From the NCBI GenBank assembly GCA_020061685.1, contig JAGUXU010000124.1, positions 1 to 35,330 on the forward strand: a stretch of DNA of 35,330 nt, given 5' to 3'. The notes under the pieces are model-generated. The model saw only the letters and a program-made list of their open reading frames with translations, had not been told where the DNA came from and searched no databases. This document shows positions 7,045 to 14,765 of this stretch, piece by piece (position 1 is the stretch's first letter; each line of letters starts with the position of its first letter). The position numbers were made by a program, and so were the translations under genes. Origin of the DNA: Candidatus Omnitrophota bacterium (lineage in GTDB: Bacteria; Omnitrophota; Gorgyraeia; Pluralincolimonadales; Pluralincolimonadaceae).

Positions 7045-7715
7045 GGAAAAAGGCGGTCGTATTGCTTTCGGGCGGCCTGGACTCGGCAACAGCGTTGTAT
7101 TACGCGAAGTCAAAGGGTTATGATTGTAAATGCCTGATCTTTGAGTACGGTCAACGGCACAAGAAAGAGGTAGAGAGCGCCTGGAAAATAGCGCGTTCCT
7201 GCGGCGCCGAATACCAGGTCATCAAGATCGATCTGCCATGGAAAGGCAGCGCCCTTTTGGACAGCAAGATGCCGATCCCGAGAGGCAGGAGTCCGCGCCG
7301 GATCAAGAGCGGGATACCGGACACCTATGTTCCCGCGAGGAACACGATATTTTTAAGTTTTGCCGCCTCGTATGCCGAGGCGACGGGCGCCGAGGCGATA
7401 TTTATAGGGGCCAACGCCGTTGATTTCAGCGGATATCCGGATTGCCGCCCTGAATATTATGAGGCGTTCAGGAGATCGATCAGGCTCGGCACGAAAGCGG
7501 GAGTGGAAGGCAGAACTATCAGGATAGTTACGCCGTTGATAGACAAGACGAAAGCCCAGATAATCAGGATGGGGATGAGATTAAATGTCCCTTACCGGTA
7601 TACATGGTCGTGTTATATCGGAGGGAAACGCCCATGCCTTAGATGCGACTCATGCATATTAAGGGCGAAGGGTTTTAAGGAGGCTGGTTTGACCGATCCG
7701 TTAAGCAGGACATGA
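7041..7715 (+). CDS. queC: 7-cyano-7-deazaguanine synthase
   Basis: ATP-dependent conversion of 7-carboxy-7-deazaguanine to preQ0. The PP-loop SGGLDSAT lies near the N-terminus, and VPARNTIFLS and the GANAVDFSGYPDCRP segment are typical of QueC. A C-terminal zinc site is formed by a cysteine in WSCYIG plus CLRCDSC. The protein has 224 residues. It overlaps queD upstream and queE downstream by 4 nt each, so the three enzymes are made from one coupled message. FolE, which supplies the pterin substrate, is not in the window. Confidence 0.96.
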   Translation: MRKKAVVLLSGGLDSATALYYAKSKGYDCKCLIFEYGQRHKKEVESAWKIARSCGAEYQVIKIDLPWKGSALLDSKMPIPRGRSPRRIKSGIPDTYVPARNTIFLSFAASYAEATGAEAIFIGANAVDFSGYPDCRPEYYEAFRRSIRLGTKAGVEGRTIRIVTPLIDKTKAQIIRMGMRLNVPYRYTWSCYIGGKRPCLRCDSCILRAKGFKEAGLTDPLSRT

Positions 7716-8422
7716 GAGTACTGATGAAGCAACCGACCGCGAAGGTCTCGGAGATCTTTCTTTCCCTGCAGGGAGAAGGAGTATATGCCGGAGAGCCGCA
7801 CATATTTGTCCGTTTCCACGGCTGTAATATGCGCTGCGTCTTCTGCGATACTCCGCAGGAGAATGTGCCGGAGGAGGCCTCTTTAAGGTCGATCATAGAT
7901 AAGATATTGGATTTAAATAAGGACAAAAAAATAAGGGTCATCTCCGTGACGGGCGGGGAACCCCTGCTGCATTCCAGTTTTCTCCAGATCCTCCTTTCGC
8001 ATCTTAAGGAGCACGGTTATAAGGTCCATCTCGATACCAACGGCACCCTTCCCGATAAATTAAAAGAGATAATAGACTTCGTCGACGTCGTCGCTATGGA
8101 TATAAAACTTCCCTCCTCGACCCGCAACAAAGAGTTCTGGGAAGCGCACCGCGAATTTTTGGTAACCGCAAAGCCGAAAAAGGCGTTCGTCAAGATGGTG
8201 ATCACCGGCGAGACGACCGAAGCCGACCTTAATAAAGCGGTCGATCTGATAGAGAGCATCGACAGGAACATACCGCTTATATTACAGCCCGTCTCTAAAG
8301 TGAAGGATTTTGACAAAGTCCCGGAGAACGCGGTCTTGATAAAATGGCAGAAGATCGCGCTCAGGAAATTAAAAGATGTCCGGATAATCCCGCAGCTCCA
8401 TAAAATACAGGGATTAAAATGA
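7712..8422 (+). CDS. queE: 7-carboxy-7-deazaguanine synthase (radical SAM)
   Basis: Radical SAM ring contraction from 6-carboxytetrahydropterin to 7-carboxy-7-deazaguanine. The [4Fe-4S] cysteines are Cys38, Cys42 and Cys45 (GCNMRCVFC), preceded by FLSLQGEG, and VTGGEPLL and DTNGT are present. The protein has 236 residues. The ATG at 7712 overlaps the queC stop. An internal ATG at 7724 also precedes the conserved sequence and cannot be excluded. The 3' end overlaps the fumarase alpha subunit start by ATGA. Confidence 0.95.
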   Translation: MRVLMKQPTAKVSEIFLSLQGEGVYAGEPHIFVRFHGCNMRCVFCDTPQENVPEEASLRSIIDKILDLNKDKKIRVISVTGGEPLLHSSFLQILLSHLKEHGYKVHLDTNGTLPDKLKEIIDFVDVVAMDIKLPSSTRNKEFWEAHREFLVTAKPKKAFVKMVITGETTEADLNKAVDLIESIDRNIPLILQPVSKVKDFDKVPENAVLIKWQKIALRKLKDVRIIPQLHKIQGLK

Positions 8423-9261
8423 GAAAGATAAACGCAGAGAAGATCCGTGAGGCGGTCGCGAGGCTCGCGATAGAGGCAAATCTTATTTTAAGGAAGGACG
8501 TACTGCGCGCCTTAAAGAGGGCGTATTCAAAGGAGAGATCGCGCCGCGCAAAGAAAGTCCTGAAGGCGCTGGTCGAGAACGCGGCGATCGCCTCATCCGA
8601 GGGTATTCCCATCTGCCAGGATACGGGGATAGCGACGGTCTTTTTAGATATAGGCCAGGACGTGGCAATAACCGGCGGAGACTTGAATAAGGCGGTAAAC
8701 AAAGGCATAGCCGAGGGATATAAAAGAGGTTTTTTAAGGAAATCGGTGGTCTCTGACCCGCTATCAAGGGTCAATACGAGGGATAATACGCCGGCGGTGA
8801 TCCACACAAAGATCGTGCCGGGCGGTAAAATAAAGATCACCGTAGCGCCGAAGGGGTTCGGAAGCGAGAATAAGAGCGTTACGGGCATGTTCAAACCTAC
8901 CGACGGCGCGGATAAGATCGGAAGATTCATTCTGGAAGCCGTAAAGAAAGCCGGGCCCGACGCGTGTCCGCCGTATATTGTCGGTGTCGGAATAGGCGGG
9001 ACGCTGGACAAGGCCTGCATATTGGCGAAGGAGGCATTACTTCGTCCTATAGACAAAAGGAATCCGAGGCATCACATCGCCGGGCTGGAACGGGCCCTCT
9101 TGAAGAAGATAAACGGTTTAAATATAGGCCCGATGGGATTGGGCGGAAGAGCGACATGCCTGGGCCTGAATATAGAGGTATATCCGACGCATATCGCCGG
9201 CCTCCCGGTCTGTGTCAGTATATCCTGTCATGCGACAAGGAGCGCGGCCGTTACACTATAG
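8419..9261 (+). CDS. Class I fumarate hydratase/tartrate dehydratase-type, alpha subunit
   Basis: The 280-residue [4Fe-4S] catalytic half of a two-subunit class I hydro-lyase. Cys66 (PICQDTG), Cys183 (DACPPY) and Cys270 (ISCHATR) fit the three cluster ligands. The sequence GGRATCLGL is also family-like. Two-gene forms of this family interconvert fumarate and malate or act on tartrate; fumarase is the likelier function but not proved by sequence. It overlaps queE by 4 nt and is followed one base later by the beta subunit. Confidence 0.92.
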   Translation: MRKINAEKIREAVARLAIEANLILRKDVLRALKRAYSKERSRRAKKVLKALVENAAIASSEGIPICQDTGIATVFLDIGQDVAITGGDLNKAVNKGIAEGYKRGFLRKSVVSDPLSRVNTRDNTPAVIHTKIVPGGKIKITVAPKGFGSENKSVTGMFKPTDGADKIGRFILEAVKKAGPDACPPYIVGVGIGGTLDKACILAKEALLRPIDKRNPRHHIAGLERALLKKINGLNIGPMGLGGRATCLGLNIEVYPTHIAGLPVCVSISCHATRSAAVTL

Positions 9262-9262
9262 T

Positions 9263-9784
9263 ATGACCCGATCGATGGAACTTCCTCTAAGACCAGAAAT
9301 AGTCCAGTCGCTCAAAGCGGGCGATGAGGTCTTGTTGAACGGTTATGTCTATACCGCCCGCGACCAGACGCATCTGAGATTGATAAAAGACATCGGGAAA
9401 AAGAAATTGCCTTTTGATCTGCACGGCCAGACCATCTATTACACCGGGCCGACACCCGCGCCGCGCGGGAAAAAGATAGGTTCCTGCGGGCCGACGACAA
9501 GCGGCAGGATGGACGCCTTTACGCCGGCTTTACTTAAGGCCGGGATCAAGGGAATGATAGGGAAAGGGAGGCGCTCGGAAGAGGTAAGGCAGGCGATCAA
9601 GCGGCATAAGGCGGTCTATTTTTTGGCTATCGCAGGCGCCGGGGCATATCTCTCAAAGAAGATAGCCGAGGCGAAGCCGGTCTTATATAAAGACCTCGGG
9701 GCAGAGGCGGTATACAGGCTGAAGGTCAGGGATTTTCCCGTGGTCGTGGGGATAGATTCGAAAGGCCGTTCCATATATAAATAA
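9263..9784 (+). CDS. Class I fumarate hydratase/tartrate dehydratase-type, beta subunit
   Basis: A 173-residue partner of the preceding alpha subunit. The family pattern is clear: IYYTGPTPAP, SCGPTTSGRMD, and the KGMIGKG and AIAGAGA segments. I chose ATG 9263, one base after the alpha stop, because the longer reading frame from 9212 would overlap the alpha gene by 50 nt and adds residues not expected in the family. ATG 9275 is a second possibility. No strong Shine-Dalgarno is visible, consistent with translational coupling. Confidence 0.9.
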   Translation: MTRSMELPLRPEIVQSLKAGDEVLLNGYVYTARDQTHLRLIKDIGKKKLPFDLHGQTIYYTGPTPAPRGKKIGSCGPTTSGRMDAFTPALLKAGIKGMIGKGRRSEEVRQAIKRHKAVYFLAIAGAGAYLSKKIAEAKPVLYKDLGAEAVYRLKVRDFPVVVGIDSKGRSIYK

Positions 9785-9801
9785 ACGAAAGGTTTAAAGA
9801 C

Positions 9802-10533
9802 ATGGTCCAGAGACAAGACGGAAGAGGGGCGGAATTTTTAAGAAAGATAAATATAACGCGCAATTATATGAAATTTGCCGAGGGTTCCTGTCTTATAGAG
9901 TTGGGGGATACGAAGGTGATCTGCACCGCCTCCGTCGACGAAAACGTCCCCCAGTTCTTAAAAGGAAAAGGCACCGGCTGGGTGACGGCCGAATACGCGA
10001 TGCTGCCGCGTTCCTGCCAGACGCGGGTCCAGAGAGAAAGTGTCCGCGGTTCGGTAGGAGGAAGGACCCATGAGATACAGAGGTTGGTGGGCCGTTCTTT
10101 GCGCGCCGTCGTTGATATGGCGGCGCTGGGCGAGAGGACGGTCTGGATAGACTGCGACGTGATCCAGGCCGACGGCGGCACGCGGTGCGCCTCCATAACA
10201 GGAAGTTTTATCGCGCTTGCCGACGCGTTAGCGTGTATTAAGAAAAAGGGACTGATAGAAAGATCGCCCATCTTAGATTATGTCGCGGCCACAAGCGTAG
10301 GCATGATAAAAGGCGAACCCGTTCTGGACCTGACCTTTGAAGAGGACTCGAACGCCGACGTGGACATGAATATAGTCATGACCGGAAAAGGCAGGTTCAT
10401 AGAGATACAGGGCACTGCCGAAGGCGAGCCCTTTGACGACGCCCAGATGCAAAGATTGATAACCCTCGCAAAGAAAGGCATCCTCCAGCTGGTCGATACC
10501 CAAAAGAAGACACTGGGAAATCCAAGTGCTTGA
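9802..10533 (+). CDS. rph: Ribonuclease PH
   Basis: A phosphate-dependent 3'-5' exoribonuclease that trims tRNA 3' ends. The N-terminus RQDGRGAEFLRKI and the signature VRGSVGGRTHEIQRLVGRSLRA region match RNase PH, as do QADGGTR and the C-terminal EIQGTAEG segment. At 243 residues it is full length. A GAAAGG sequence lies upstream of the ATG. It overlaps the RdgB-type gene by 8 nt, a common rph-rdgB arrangement. Its tRNA-trimming role is relevant because four stable RNA genes here carry structured trailers right after CCA. Confidence 0.95.
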   Translation: MVQRQDGRGAEFLRKINITRNYMKFAEGSCLIELGDTKVICTASVDENVPQFLKGKGTGWVTAEYAMLPRSCQTRVQRESVRGSVGGRTHEIQRLVGRSLRAVVDMAALGERTVWIDCDVIQADGGTRCASITGSFIALADALACIKKKGLIERSPILDYVAATSVGMIKGEPVLDLTFEEDSNADVDMNIVMTGKGRFIEIQGTAEGEPFDDAQMQRLITLAKKGILQLVDTQKKTLGNPSA

Positions 10534-11134
10534 GATCGTCATCTCTTCCAGGAACAAAGAGAAGAAGCGCGAATTAAAAGCCCTCCTTAGGGGCCTTAAG
10601 ATAAAGGTATCGGACCTCAACGATTTCCCCGCCGCCCCCCGCGTAAAAGAAAAAGGCAAAACCTTCGAAGAGAACGCCGCAGCCAAAGCCCTTAAGGTCG
10701 CGAGGTTCACCAAGAGATTGACCATAGCCGACGATTCCGGATTGGAAGTGGAGGCGCTGGGCGGAAGGCCCGGTATCTATTCGGCGAGGTTCGCCGGAAA
10801 GGGCGCTACTTATGAATCAAATAACCGCAAACTCCTGAGGTTGCTCAGCGCCGTTCCCGGGCCTAAGAGAAAAGCCAAATTTGTCTCCGTCGTCGCTGTC
10901 GCCGATGAGGATAAATTAGTCGGTGTCGTAAGAGGAGAGTGCAGCGGCCGGATAACGTTTGAGCCTAAAGGCAAGAGGGGATTCGGGTATGACCCGGTCT
11001 TCTTCTCACCCAAGCATAACAGGACTTTTGCGCAATTGAGCCCCGGGGAGAAGAACGCCGTAAGCCACCGCGGCAGGGCGCTAAAGAAGGCGAAGGGGGT
11101 CATTCAGAACTACCTCCGAAAAGCCCTTCCCTGA
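10526..11134 (+). CDS. Non-canonical purine NTP pyrophosphatase (RdgB/HAM1)
   Basis: Hydrolyses dITP, XTP and similar nucleotides to monophosphates, keeping deaminated purines out of nucleic acids. It has 202 residues. Family motifs are SSRNKEKKRE at the N-terminus, FEENAAAKA, ADDSGLEVEALGG, GFGYDPVFF and the C-terminal SHRGRALKK. The GTG start at 10526 overlaps rph by 8 nt; no ATG is available at the conserved start. The last 35 nt overlap the convergent asmA-like gene. Confidence 0.94.
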   Translation: MLEIVISSRNKEKKRELKALLRGLKIKVSDLNDFPAAPRVKEKGKTFEENAAAKALKVARFTKRLTIADDSGLEVEALGGRPGIYSARFAGKGATYESNNRKLLRLLSAVPGPKRKAKFVSVVAVADEDKLVGVVRGECSGRITFEPKGKRGFGYDPVFFSPKHNRTFAQLSPGEKNAVSHRGRALKKAKGVIQNYLRKALP

Positions 11135-13766
11135 GCCGGTTCAGTAATTTATTGCGCAGGATGCCTTCAAGCGAGAAAGTCGTTATCTGGTATTTCGGAT
11201 CCTTCGTAGTGCCCGTCAGCTTTATCTTTCCTACGAAATTTCCCATCTCGTCCACGAAGAAATCCCGTAGCGGCCCTATCGGTGTCGGCCCCTGCAGGAA
11301 CTCTTTAGCGAAGGCCGCGGTTATGTCAAAATCAAGGTTTCCGTCGAAGTCAACGCTTCCCTCACCGATAAGGCTTATCTGCGGCGAGTAAAGCTCCGTA
11401 TTTCCGGTGACTATAACCCTGTTTCCTATCGTAAAGGTCCCCTTGGCCTCCCCGAAGACTATCTTGCTTACACCCGGTATGTAAAGTATGTTCGCGAGCC
11501 CGGCAAAGACAGGCAGTTCCCAGAGTTTTCCGTTCGCTATAGCGAAGGCGCCCTTCCCTCTCAAAGTCTCTATGTTGTTCCCGAACCCGCCGAATTCGGC
11601 ATTCGCGTAAAAAAGCCCGCGCATGTCCGTGTTCTTGAATTCGGTATCATTCTTCCATTTGCCGATATCGATCTCCTTTAAGCTTACCTGGATGACATAT
11701 TGCGGGTTCTGTTGCGTAAAGTCGATGGCGACATTGGCGGTAAGATTTCCGCCGTAGGGTCTGGCGGTTATGTTCGGCATGGATACGAAATTATCCTTGA
11801 ATTTATATTCAAGATACAGATCGTCGAGTTTCAGTTTTTTTACTTCCAGCCGCGGCGACTCGGCCTTCAGTTCTATCTGCCAGGTCTTCTGGTCTTTCCA
11901 CTTCCCATTAAAGACAAATTTTGAAGACAGGGCGCCGCTTACCCCGAATTTATCGAGCGTTTCCGCGTTTTCTTTCGGCAGGTAATTTTTTAGTTCATTT
12001 ATATCGGCCGCTATGCTCCCGTGGAGATCCAGGAGGGGGTCCTTGAAGCCGGCGACAGAGCCGAAGAGGCCGAACTTTACTTTTTTATAGTTTCCCTCGA
12101 ATTTATTAAAGAGGAGAGAATCCTCCACGGGCTTAAAATTTGTCTTGAGGTTCAGGTCGTCCGAGGCGAGCGCCAGGTTAAAGACCGGCGCCTTGAGGTT
12201 CGTTATGTCGCCGTTAAGCGTGTATGTCTTGTCATCGAAGTTGCCGGAGAGGTTCTTTAGATTTACGGAATCCGCCTTATAAGTCAGGAGGCCGGTTACC
12301 GAAGTTATGGTCTTATCGAGGAAGTCCGGCTTAATAGCGCAGTTTAGCAGTTCAGCCGTCAAGACGGAAGAAAGCGGCGTCTTATCCTGCTCCTTGAGCG
12401 ATCCTTTTACGCTAAGAGCCACCTTGCTTTTCCCCGCCGTCTCGTAACCCTTTAATTTATCTTTCAATTCGGGCGGCAGGAATTCGTTAAGCCTGATGAG
12501 GTTTATCTCTGTCTTCGCGGTCAGGTCAAGATAGGGGTCGGCATAGTTTTTTACGCTTCCCGAGAAAATGAGGTCCAGTCCGCGCGCCGCCCCTTTCATA
12601 GAGTCGGCCCATAATTTATTCTCATCAAGAAATATTTTTCCGTTTATCTTCTCGACCGCGCCGAATTCCGGAACGCCTTTTAATACGGCGTCCCTTAAGA
12701 GGGCGTCAGCGCTATATTTTAGGGTCGTCTTGTCTTTGAGGTCAAAGGCGACTTTACCGTTCACGTCGACACCGCCCTTAAAGGAGAAATCTTTAGCGTT
12801 TAATTCTAGATTATCCATTTTCGCGGCAGCCGATATGGAACAGGGGATTTTTGTCTTGTCCTTTAATTCCATCACCATCCTGCCGCTCAAGTCGACGCCG
12901 CTTTTTATCGCGACCTCTTCGCCCATTATGTTTAAGCTGCCTATCGTCGAGAGGGCCTCGACCGTCAGCTTATTATCGGGGACATAGAGCAGGCTTACAT
13001 TGCCGCTCAGATTTCCCGATAAGGATTTAAACGGCAGGCCGGCATAATACGGCTGGAACTCGGCAAACGGGACGTTCTTGAGCCTCAGGTTAAGTATCGT
13101 CTCTTTCTTTACAGGGTCAAATTCCCCGTCGGCGGATATGGAATTTTTCTGGTTTATGCCCAATTCCGCGTTTAGCTTATATTTTATCTTAAGCAGGTAA
13201 GAGATCGTCGCCCGGAAGTCTATATTCTTCAGGTCCTTTGAGAAGGCCGGCTCAAGCGCGCGGTCCTCGAACGCGCAGGCCGCGTCAGAGACCGAGATGC
13301 CGGATACGATAACACTGTATCCCTGCGGTTTTGCCTGCGGCTGGTTCAGGAAGAGGAGGGATTCAAAATTCCATTTATTCTCGTTATCTACCGTAAGGAT
13401 CAATTTAGGCGACTCGACCTTTATAAGAGGGACTATTATCTTCTTTTCCTGAAAGAGGGGGATATAGAGGATATTGAAGTATAGCTTTTTTATCTCCAGG
13501 AATTTCCTGTTGTATTTCAGGTCATCGGAGAAGGTGAGGTTCCTAAGCGTTATCCCCCTGAAGGGGTTATAATAGATGCTCTCCAGGGTGACTTCGCGGC
13601 CCGTCGCCTTTGTAAGATATTCTATGGCGAAGGCCTTGCCTTTGACCGGCAGGATATATTCGTTGGCATACCAGATTCCTATCGAGGCAAATATGCCAAG
13701 AAGTATCAGGAAGAGGAGCACCTTCCTAAGAAATGGGATACCGCGGCGTTTCTGTTGTCCCTGCAT
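11100..13766 (-). CDS. AsmA-like envelope protein
   Basis: An 888-residue protein with one N-terminal transmembrane segment (about residues 14-36, after a basic stretch) and a long periplasmic beta-rich repeat region of AsmA/DUF748 type. It includes the characteristic GREVTLESIYYNPFRGITLRN-like start of the fold and a C-terminal AsmA-like half. AsmA-family proteins are implicated in phospholipid transport to, or assembly of, the outer membrane; the specific function here is inference. The ATG at 13766 is preferred over a TTG at 13853 because a promoter (TTGAAA, 17 nt, TAGAAT) ends 7 nt before it. This predicts a leaderless mRNA. It converges on the RdgB gene with a 35 nt overlap. Confidence 0.85.
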   Translation of the reverse strand: MQGQQKRRGIPFLRKVLLFLILLGIFASIGIWYANEYILPVKGKAFAIEYLTKATGREVTLESIYYNPFRGITLRNLTFSDDLKYNRKFLEIKKLYFNILYIPLFQEKKIIVPLIKVESPKLILTVDNENKWNFESLLFLNQPQAKPQGYSVIVSGISVSDAACAFEDRALEPAFSKDLKNIDFRATISYLLKIKYKLNAELGINQKNSISADGEFDPVKKETILNLRLKNVPFAEFQPYYAGLPFKSLSGNLSGNVSLLYVPDNKLTVEALSTIGSLNIMGEEVAIKSGVDLSGRMVMELKDKTKIPCSISAAAKMDNLELNAKDFSFKGGVDVNGKVAFDLKDKTTLKYSADALLRDAVLKGVPEFGAVEKINGKIFLDENKLWADSMKGAARGLDLIFSGSVKNYADPYLDLTAKTEINLIRLNEFLPPELKDKLKGYETAGKSKVALSVKGSLKEQDKTPLSSVLTAELLNCAIKPDFLDKTITSVTGLLTYKADSVNLKNLSGNFDDKTYTLNGDITNLKAPVFNLALASDDLNLKTNFKPVEDSLLFNKFEGNYKKVKFGLFGSVAGFKDPLLDLHGSIAADINELKNYLPKENAETLDKFGVSGALSSKFVFNGKWKDQKTWQIELKAESPRLEVKKLKLDDLYLEYKFKDNFVSMPNITARPYGGNLTANVAIDFTQQNPQYVIQVSLKEIDIGKWKNDTEFKNTDMRGLFYANAEFGGFGNNIETLRGKGAFAIANGKLWELPVFAGLANILYIPGVSKIVFGEAKGTFTIGNRVIVTGNTELYSPQISLIGEGSVDFDGNLDFDITAAFAKEFLQGPTPIGPLRDFFVDEMGNFVGKIKLTGTTKDPKYQITTFSLEGILRNKLLNRLREGLFGGSSE

Positions 13767-13773
13767 GGCTATT

Positions 13774-13802
13774 ATTCTATTAGATTCGGAGGGCCTTTTC
13801 AA
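13774..13802 (-). promoter_or_regulatory. Promoter for the asmA-like gene, leaderless geometry
   Basis: The minus strand reads TTGAAA, 17 nt spacer, TAGAAT, then AATAGCC and the ATG at 13766. With only 7 nt between the -10 box and the start codon, transcription should begin at or next to the ATG. No Shine-Dalgarno is present. Confidence 0.6.
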
Positions 13803-13814
13803 TCCTAAAATGGT

Positions 13815-13843
13815 TTGACTTTTAAGGGCCGAATTGGTAAAAT
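13815..13843 (+). promoter_or_regulatory. Promoter for the tRNA-Pro-Arg-His operon or a short leader RNA
   Basis: TTGACT (13815-13820), a 17 nt spacer and TAAAAT (13838-13843). The predicted start is near 13850, just before an intrinsic terminator at 13863-13889, so tRNA transcription from here would need read-through. Confidence 0.6.
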
Positions 13844-13862
13844 CTAACTGCAAAACTATGCC

Positions 13863-13889
13863 CGCTCTCGACGAATGAGAGCGTTTTTT
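13863..13889 (+). terminator. Intrinsic terminator between promoter and tRNA-Pro
   Basis: CGCTCTC (13863-13869) pairs with GAGAGCG (13877-13883) around a 7 nt loop, followed by six T. It lies about 15-40 nt after the predicted transcription start and 22 nt before tRNA-Pro, so it could end a short RNA or attenuate the tRNA operon. Confidence 0.75.
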
Positions 13890-13910
13890 AGTCTATTTTT
13901 TGGTATAATA

Positions 13911-13988
13911 CGGGGCGTAGCGCAGTTTGGCTAGCGCGTCTGGTTTGGGACCAGAAGGTCCTCGGTTCAAGTCCGAGCGCCCCGACCA
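13911..13988 (+). tRNA. tRNA-Pro(TGG)
   Basis: Acceptor CGGGGCG pairs with CGCCCCG, then discriminator A and encoded CCA. The anticodon stem TCTGG/CCAGA holds loop TTTGGGA, giving anticodon TGG. The T-arm is CTCGG-TTCAAGT-CCGAG. A TATAAT lies 1 nt upstream of the mature 5' end, too close to serve as its -10 box. Confidence 0.97.
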
Positions 13989-14047
13989 TGATTTCGCTCA
14001 ATTTTTCAAATTAGGCGAAATCAGACCGAGGCTGAATGCCGAGGTCT
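13989..14047 (+). repeat. Two-hairpin trailer element directly after tRNA-Pro CCA
   Basis: Hairpin 1 pairs TGATTTCGC (13989-13997) with GCGAAATCA (14015-14023), a compensatory variant of the other copies with a different loop. Hairpin 2 is AGACC-GA-GGC-TGAAT-GCC-GA-GGTCT (14023-14047), again covarying in the outer stem while keeping the GA/GA mismatches. A remnant of another hairpin 2 (GGCC-GTA-GGCC-GA-GATCT) follows at about 14054-14072. Confidence 0.85.
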
Positions 14048-14101
14048 CTTATAGGCCGTAGGCCGAGATCTCTATATAGTCAATCGAGGAGTAATTTGTA
14101 C

Positions 14102-14178
14102 GCGCCTGTAGCTCAGTTGGATAGAGCACCTGCCTTCTAAGCAGGGTGTCGGGCGTTCGAGTCGCCCCAGGCGCGCCA
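14102..14178 (+). tRNA. tRNA-Arg(TCT)
   Basis: Acceptor GCGCCTG pairs with CAGGCGC, then G and encoded CCA. The anticodon stem CCTGC/GCAGG holds loop CTTCTAA, giving anticodon TCT. The T-arm is GGGCG-TTCGAGT-CGCCC. It is the middle gene of a three-tRNA cluster. Confidence 0.97.
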
Positions 14179-14236
14179 TAAATCCGTTGGTGTTTTAAGA
14201 TAAGCGGATTTAGATCGAGGCTATATGCCGAGATCT
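14179..14236 (+). repeat. Two-hairpin trailer element directly after tRNA-Arg CCA
   Basis: Hairpin 1 pairs TAAATCCGTT (14179-14188) with AGCGGATTTA (14203-14212), including a U-G wobble and a T-to-C/A-to-G compensatory pair relative to the tRNA-Leu copy. The loop is nearly identical to those after tRNA-Leu and tmRNA (GGTGTTTTAAGAT). Hairpin 2 is AGATC-GA-GGC-TATAT-GCC-GA-GATCT (14212-14236). Confidence 0.87.
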
Positions 14237-14258
14237 ATATAGCTAATACAAATTATAC

Positions 14259-14336
14259 GGTGGGTGTAGCTCAGCTGGTTAGAGCACTTGACTGTGGCTC
14301 AAGTGGTCGCGGGTTCGAATCCCGTCATCCACCCCA
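14259..14336 (+). tRNA. tRNA-His(GTG)
   Basis: Acceptor GTGGGTG pairs with CATCCAC. G-1 at 14259 faces C73, the hallmark of tRNA-His, and CCA is encoded. The anticodon loop CTGTGGC gives GTG. The T-arm is GCGGG-TTCGAAT-CCCGT. It is the last gene of the cluster, and unlike the others it is followed by a terminator instead of the two-hairpin element. Confidence 0.97.
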
Positions 14337-14369
14337 ATTATTTCATTCTTCACGGATAACTTGAGAATT

Positions 14370-14407
14370 AAAAGGTTATGACCGGAATACCGGTCATAAC
14401 CTTTTTT
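14370..14407 (+). terminator. Strong intrinsic terminator of the tRNA cluster
   Basis: A 14-bp perfect stem (AAGGTTATGACCGG with its complement at 14390-14403), a 4 nt AATA loop and a run of six T. The T-tract abuts the -35 box of the next promoter. Confidence 0.92.
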
Positions 14408-14408
14408 C

Positions 14409-14437
14409 TTGACAAAGCCGAATCTAGCGTGTATTAT
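14409..14437 (+). promoter_or_regulatory. Promoter for the DUF134 operon
   Basis: Consensus TTGACA (14409-14414), a 17 nt spacer and TATTAT (14432-14437). The predicted start near 14444 leaves a short leader with a GAGAGGAAAT ribosome binding site before the ATG at 14469. Confidence 0.75.
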
Positions 14438-14468
14438 TAGCATATGCCAATAACTAAAGAGAGGAAAT

Positions 14469-14765
14469 ATGCCCAGGCCTTGCAGGTGTAGAAGAATAAG
14501 ATGCAGTCCCGACTCGAATTATTTTAAGCCGCGGGGCATTCCTATTGATGAGCTGGAAGAGATAAATCTTACGCTGGATGAGTTGGAGGCGGTAAGGCTT
14601 GCCGATTTAGAGGGCATGTATCAGGAAGATGCCGCAAAGAAGATGGGCATCTCGCGCCAGACCTTCGGGAATATTGTTAATTCCGCGCATAAAAAGATCG
14701 CGGACGCGCTTTTGAACGGCAGGGCGCTCAAGATCGAAGGCGGCGCGGTAAAGAAGGTTGGTTAA
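14469..14765 (+). CDS. DUF134-family putative DNA-binding protein
   Basis: A 98-residue protein with an N-terminal cysteine cluster (Cys5, Cys7, Cys12) and the LTLDELEAVRLADLEGMYQE region, followed by a helix-turn-helix (AAKKMGISRQTFGNIVNSA). This is the DUF134/UPF0251 pattern, sigma70-region-4-like. The cysteines could bind metal or an Fe-S cluster, which is inference. It is the first gene of an operon with a methyltransferase (zero gap) and a NifX-like protein, the latter a common partner of this family. It could regulate its own operon. Confidence 0.85.
   Translation: MPRPCRCRRIRCSPDSNYFKPRGIPIDELEEINLTLDELEAVRLADLEGMYQEDAAKKMGISRQTFGNIVNSAHKKIADALLNGRALKIEGGAVKKVG

Noticed and set aside
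8361..9056. 231-codon minus-strand frame opposite the fumarase alpha gene
   Set aside because: It is antisense to an enzyme with all three cluster cysteines and has no supporting signals.
13904..13909. TATAAT immediately before tRNA-Pro as its promoter
   Set aside because: It ends one base before the mature 5' end, so transcription would start inside the tRNA, and no -35 box lies at the right spacing.
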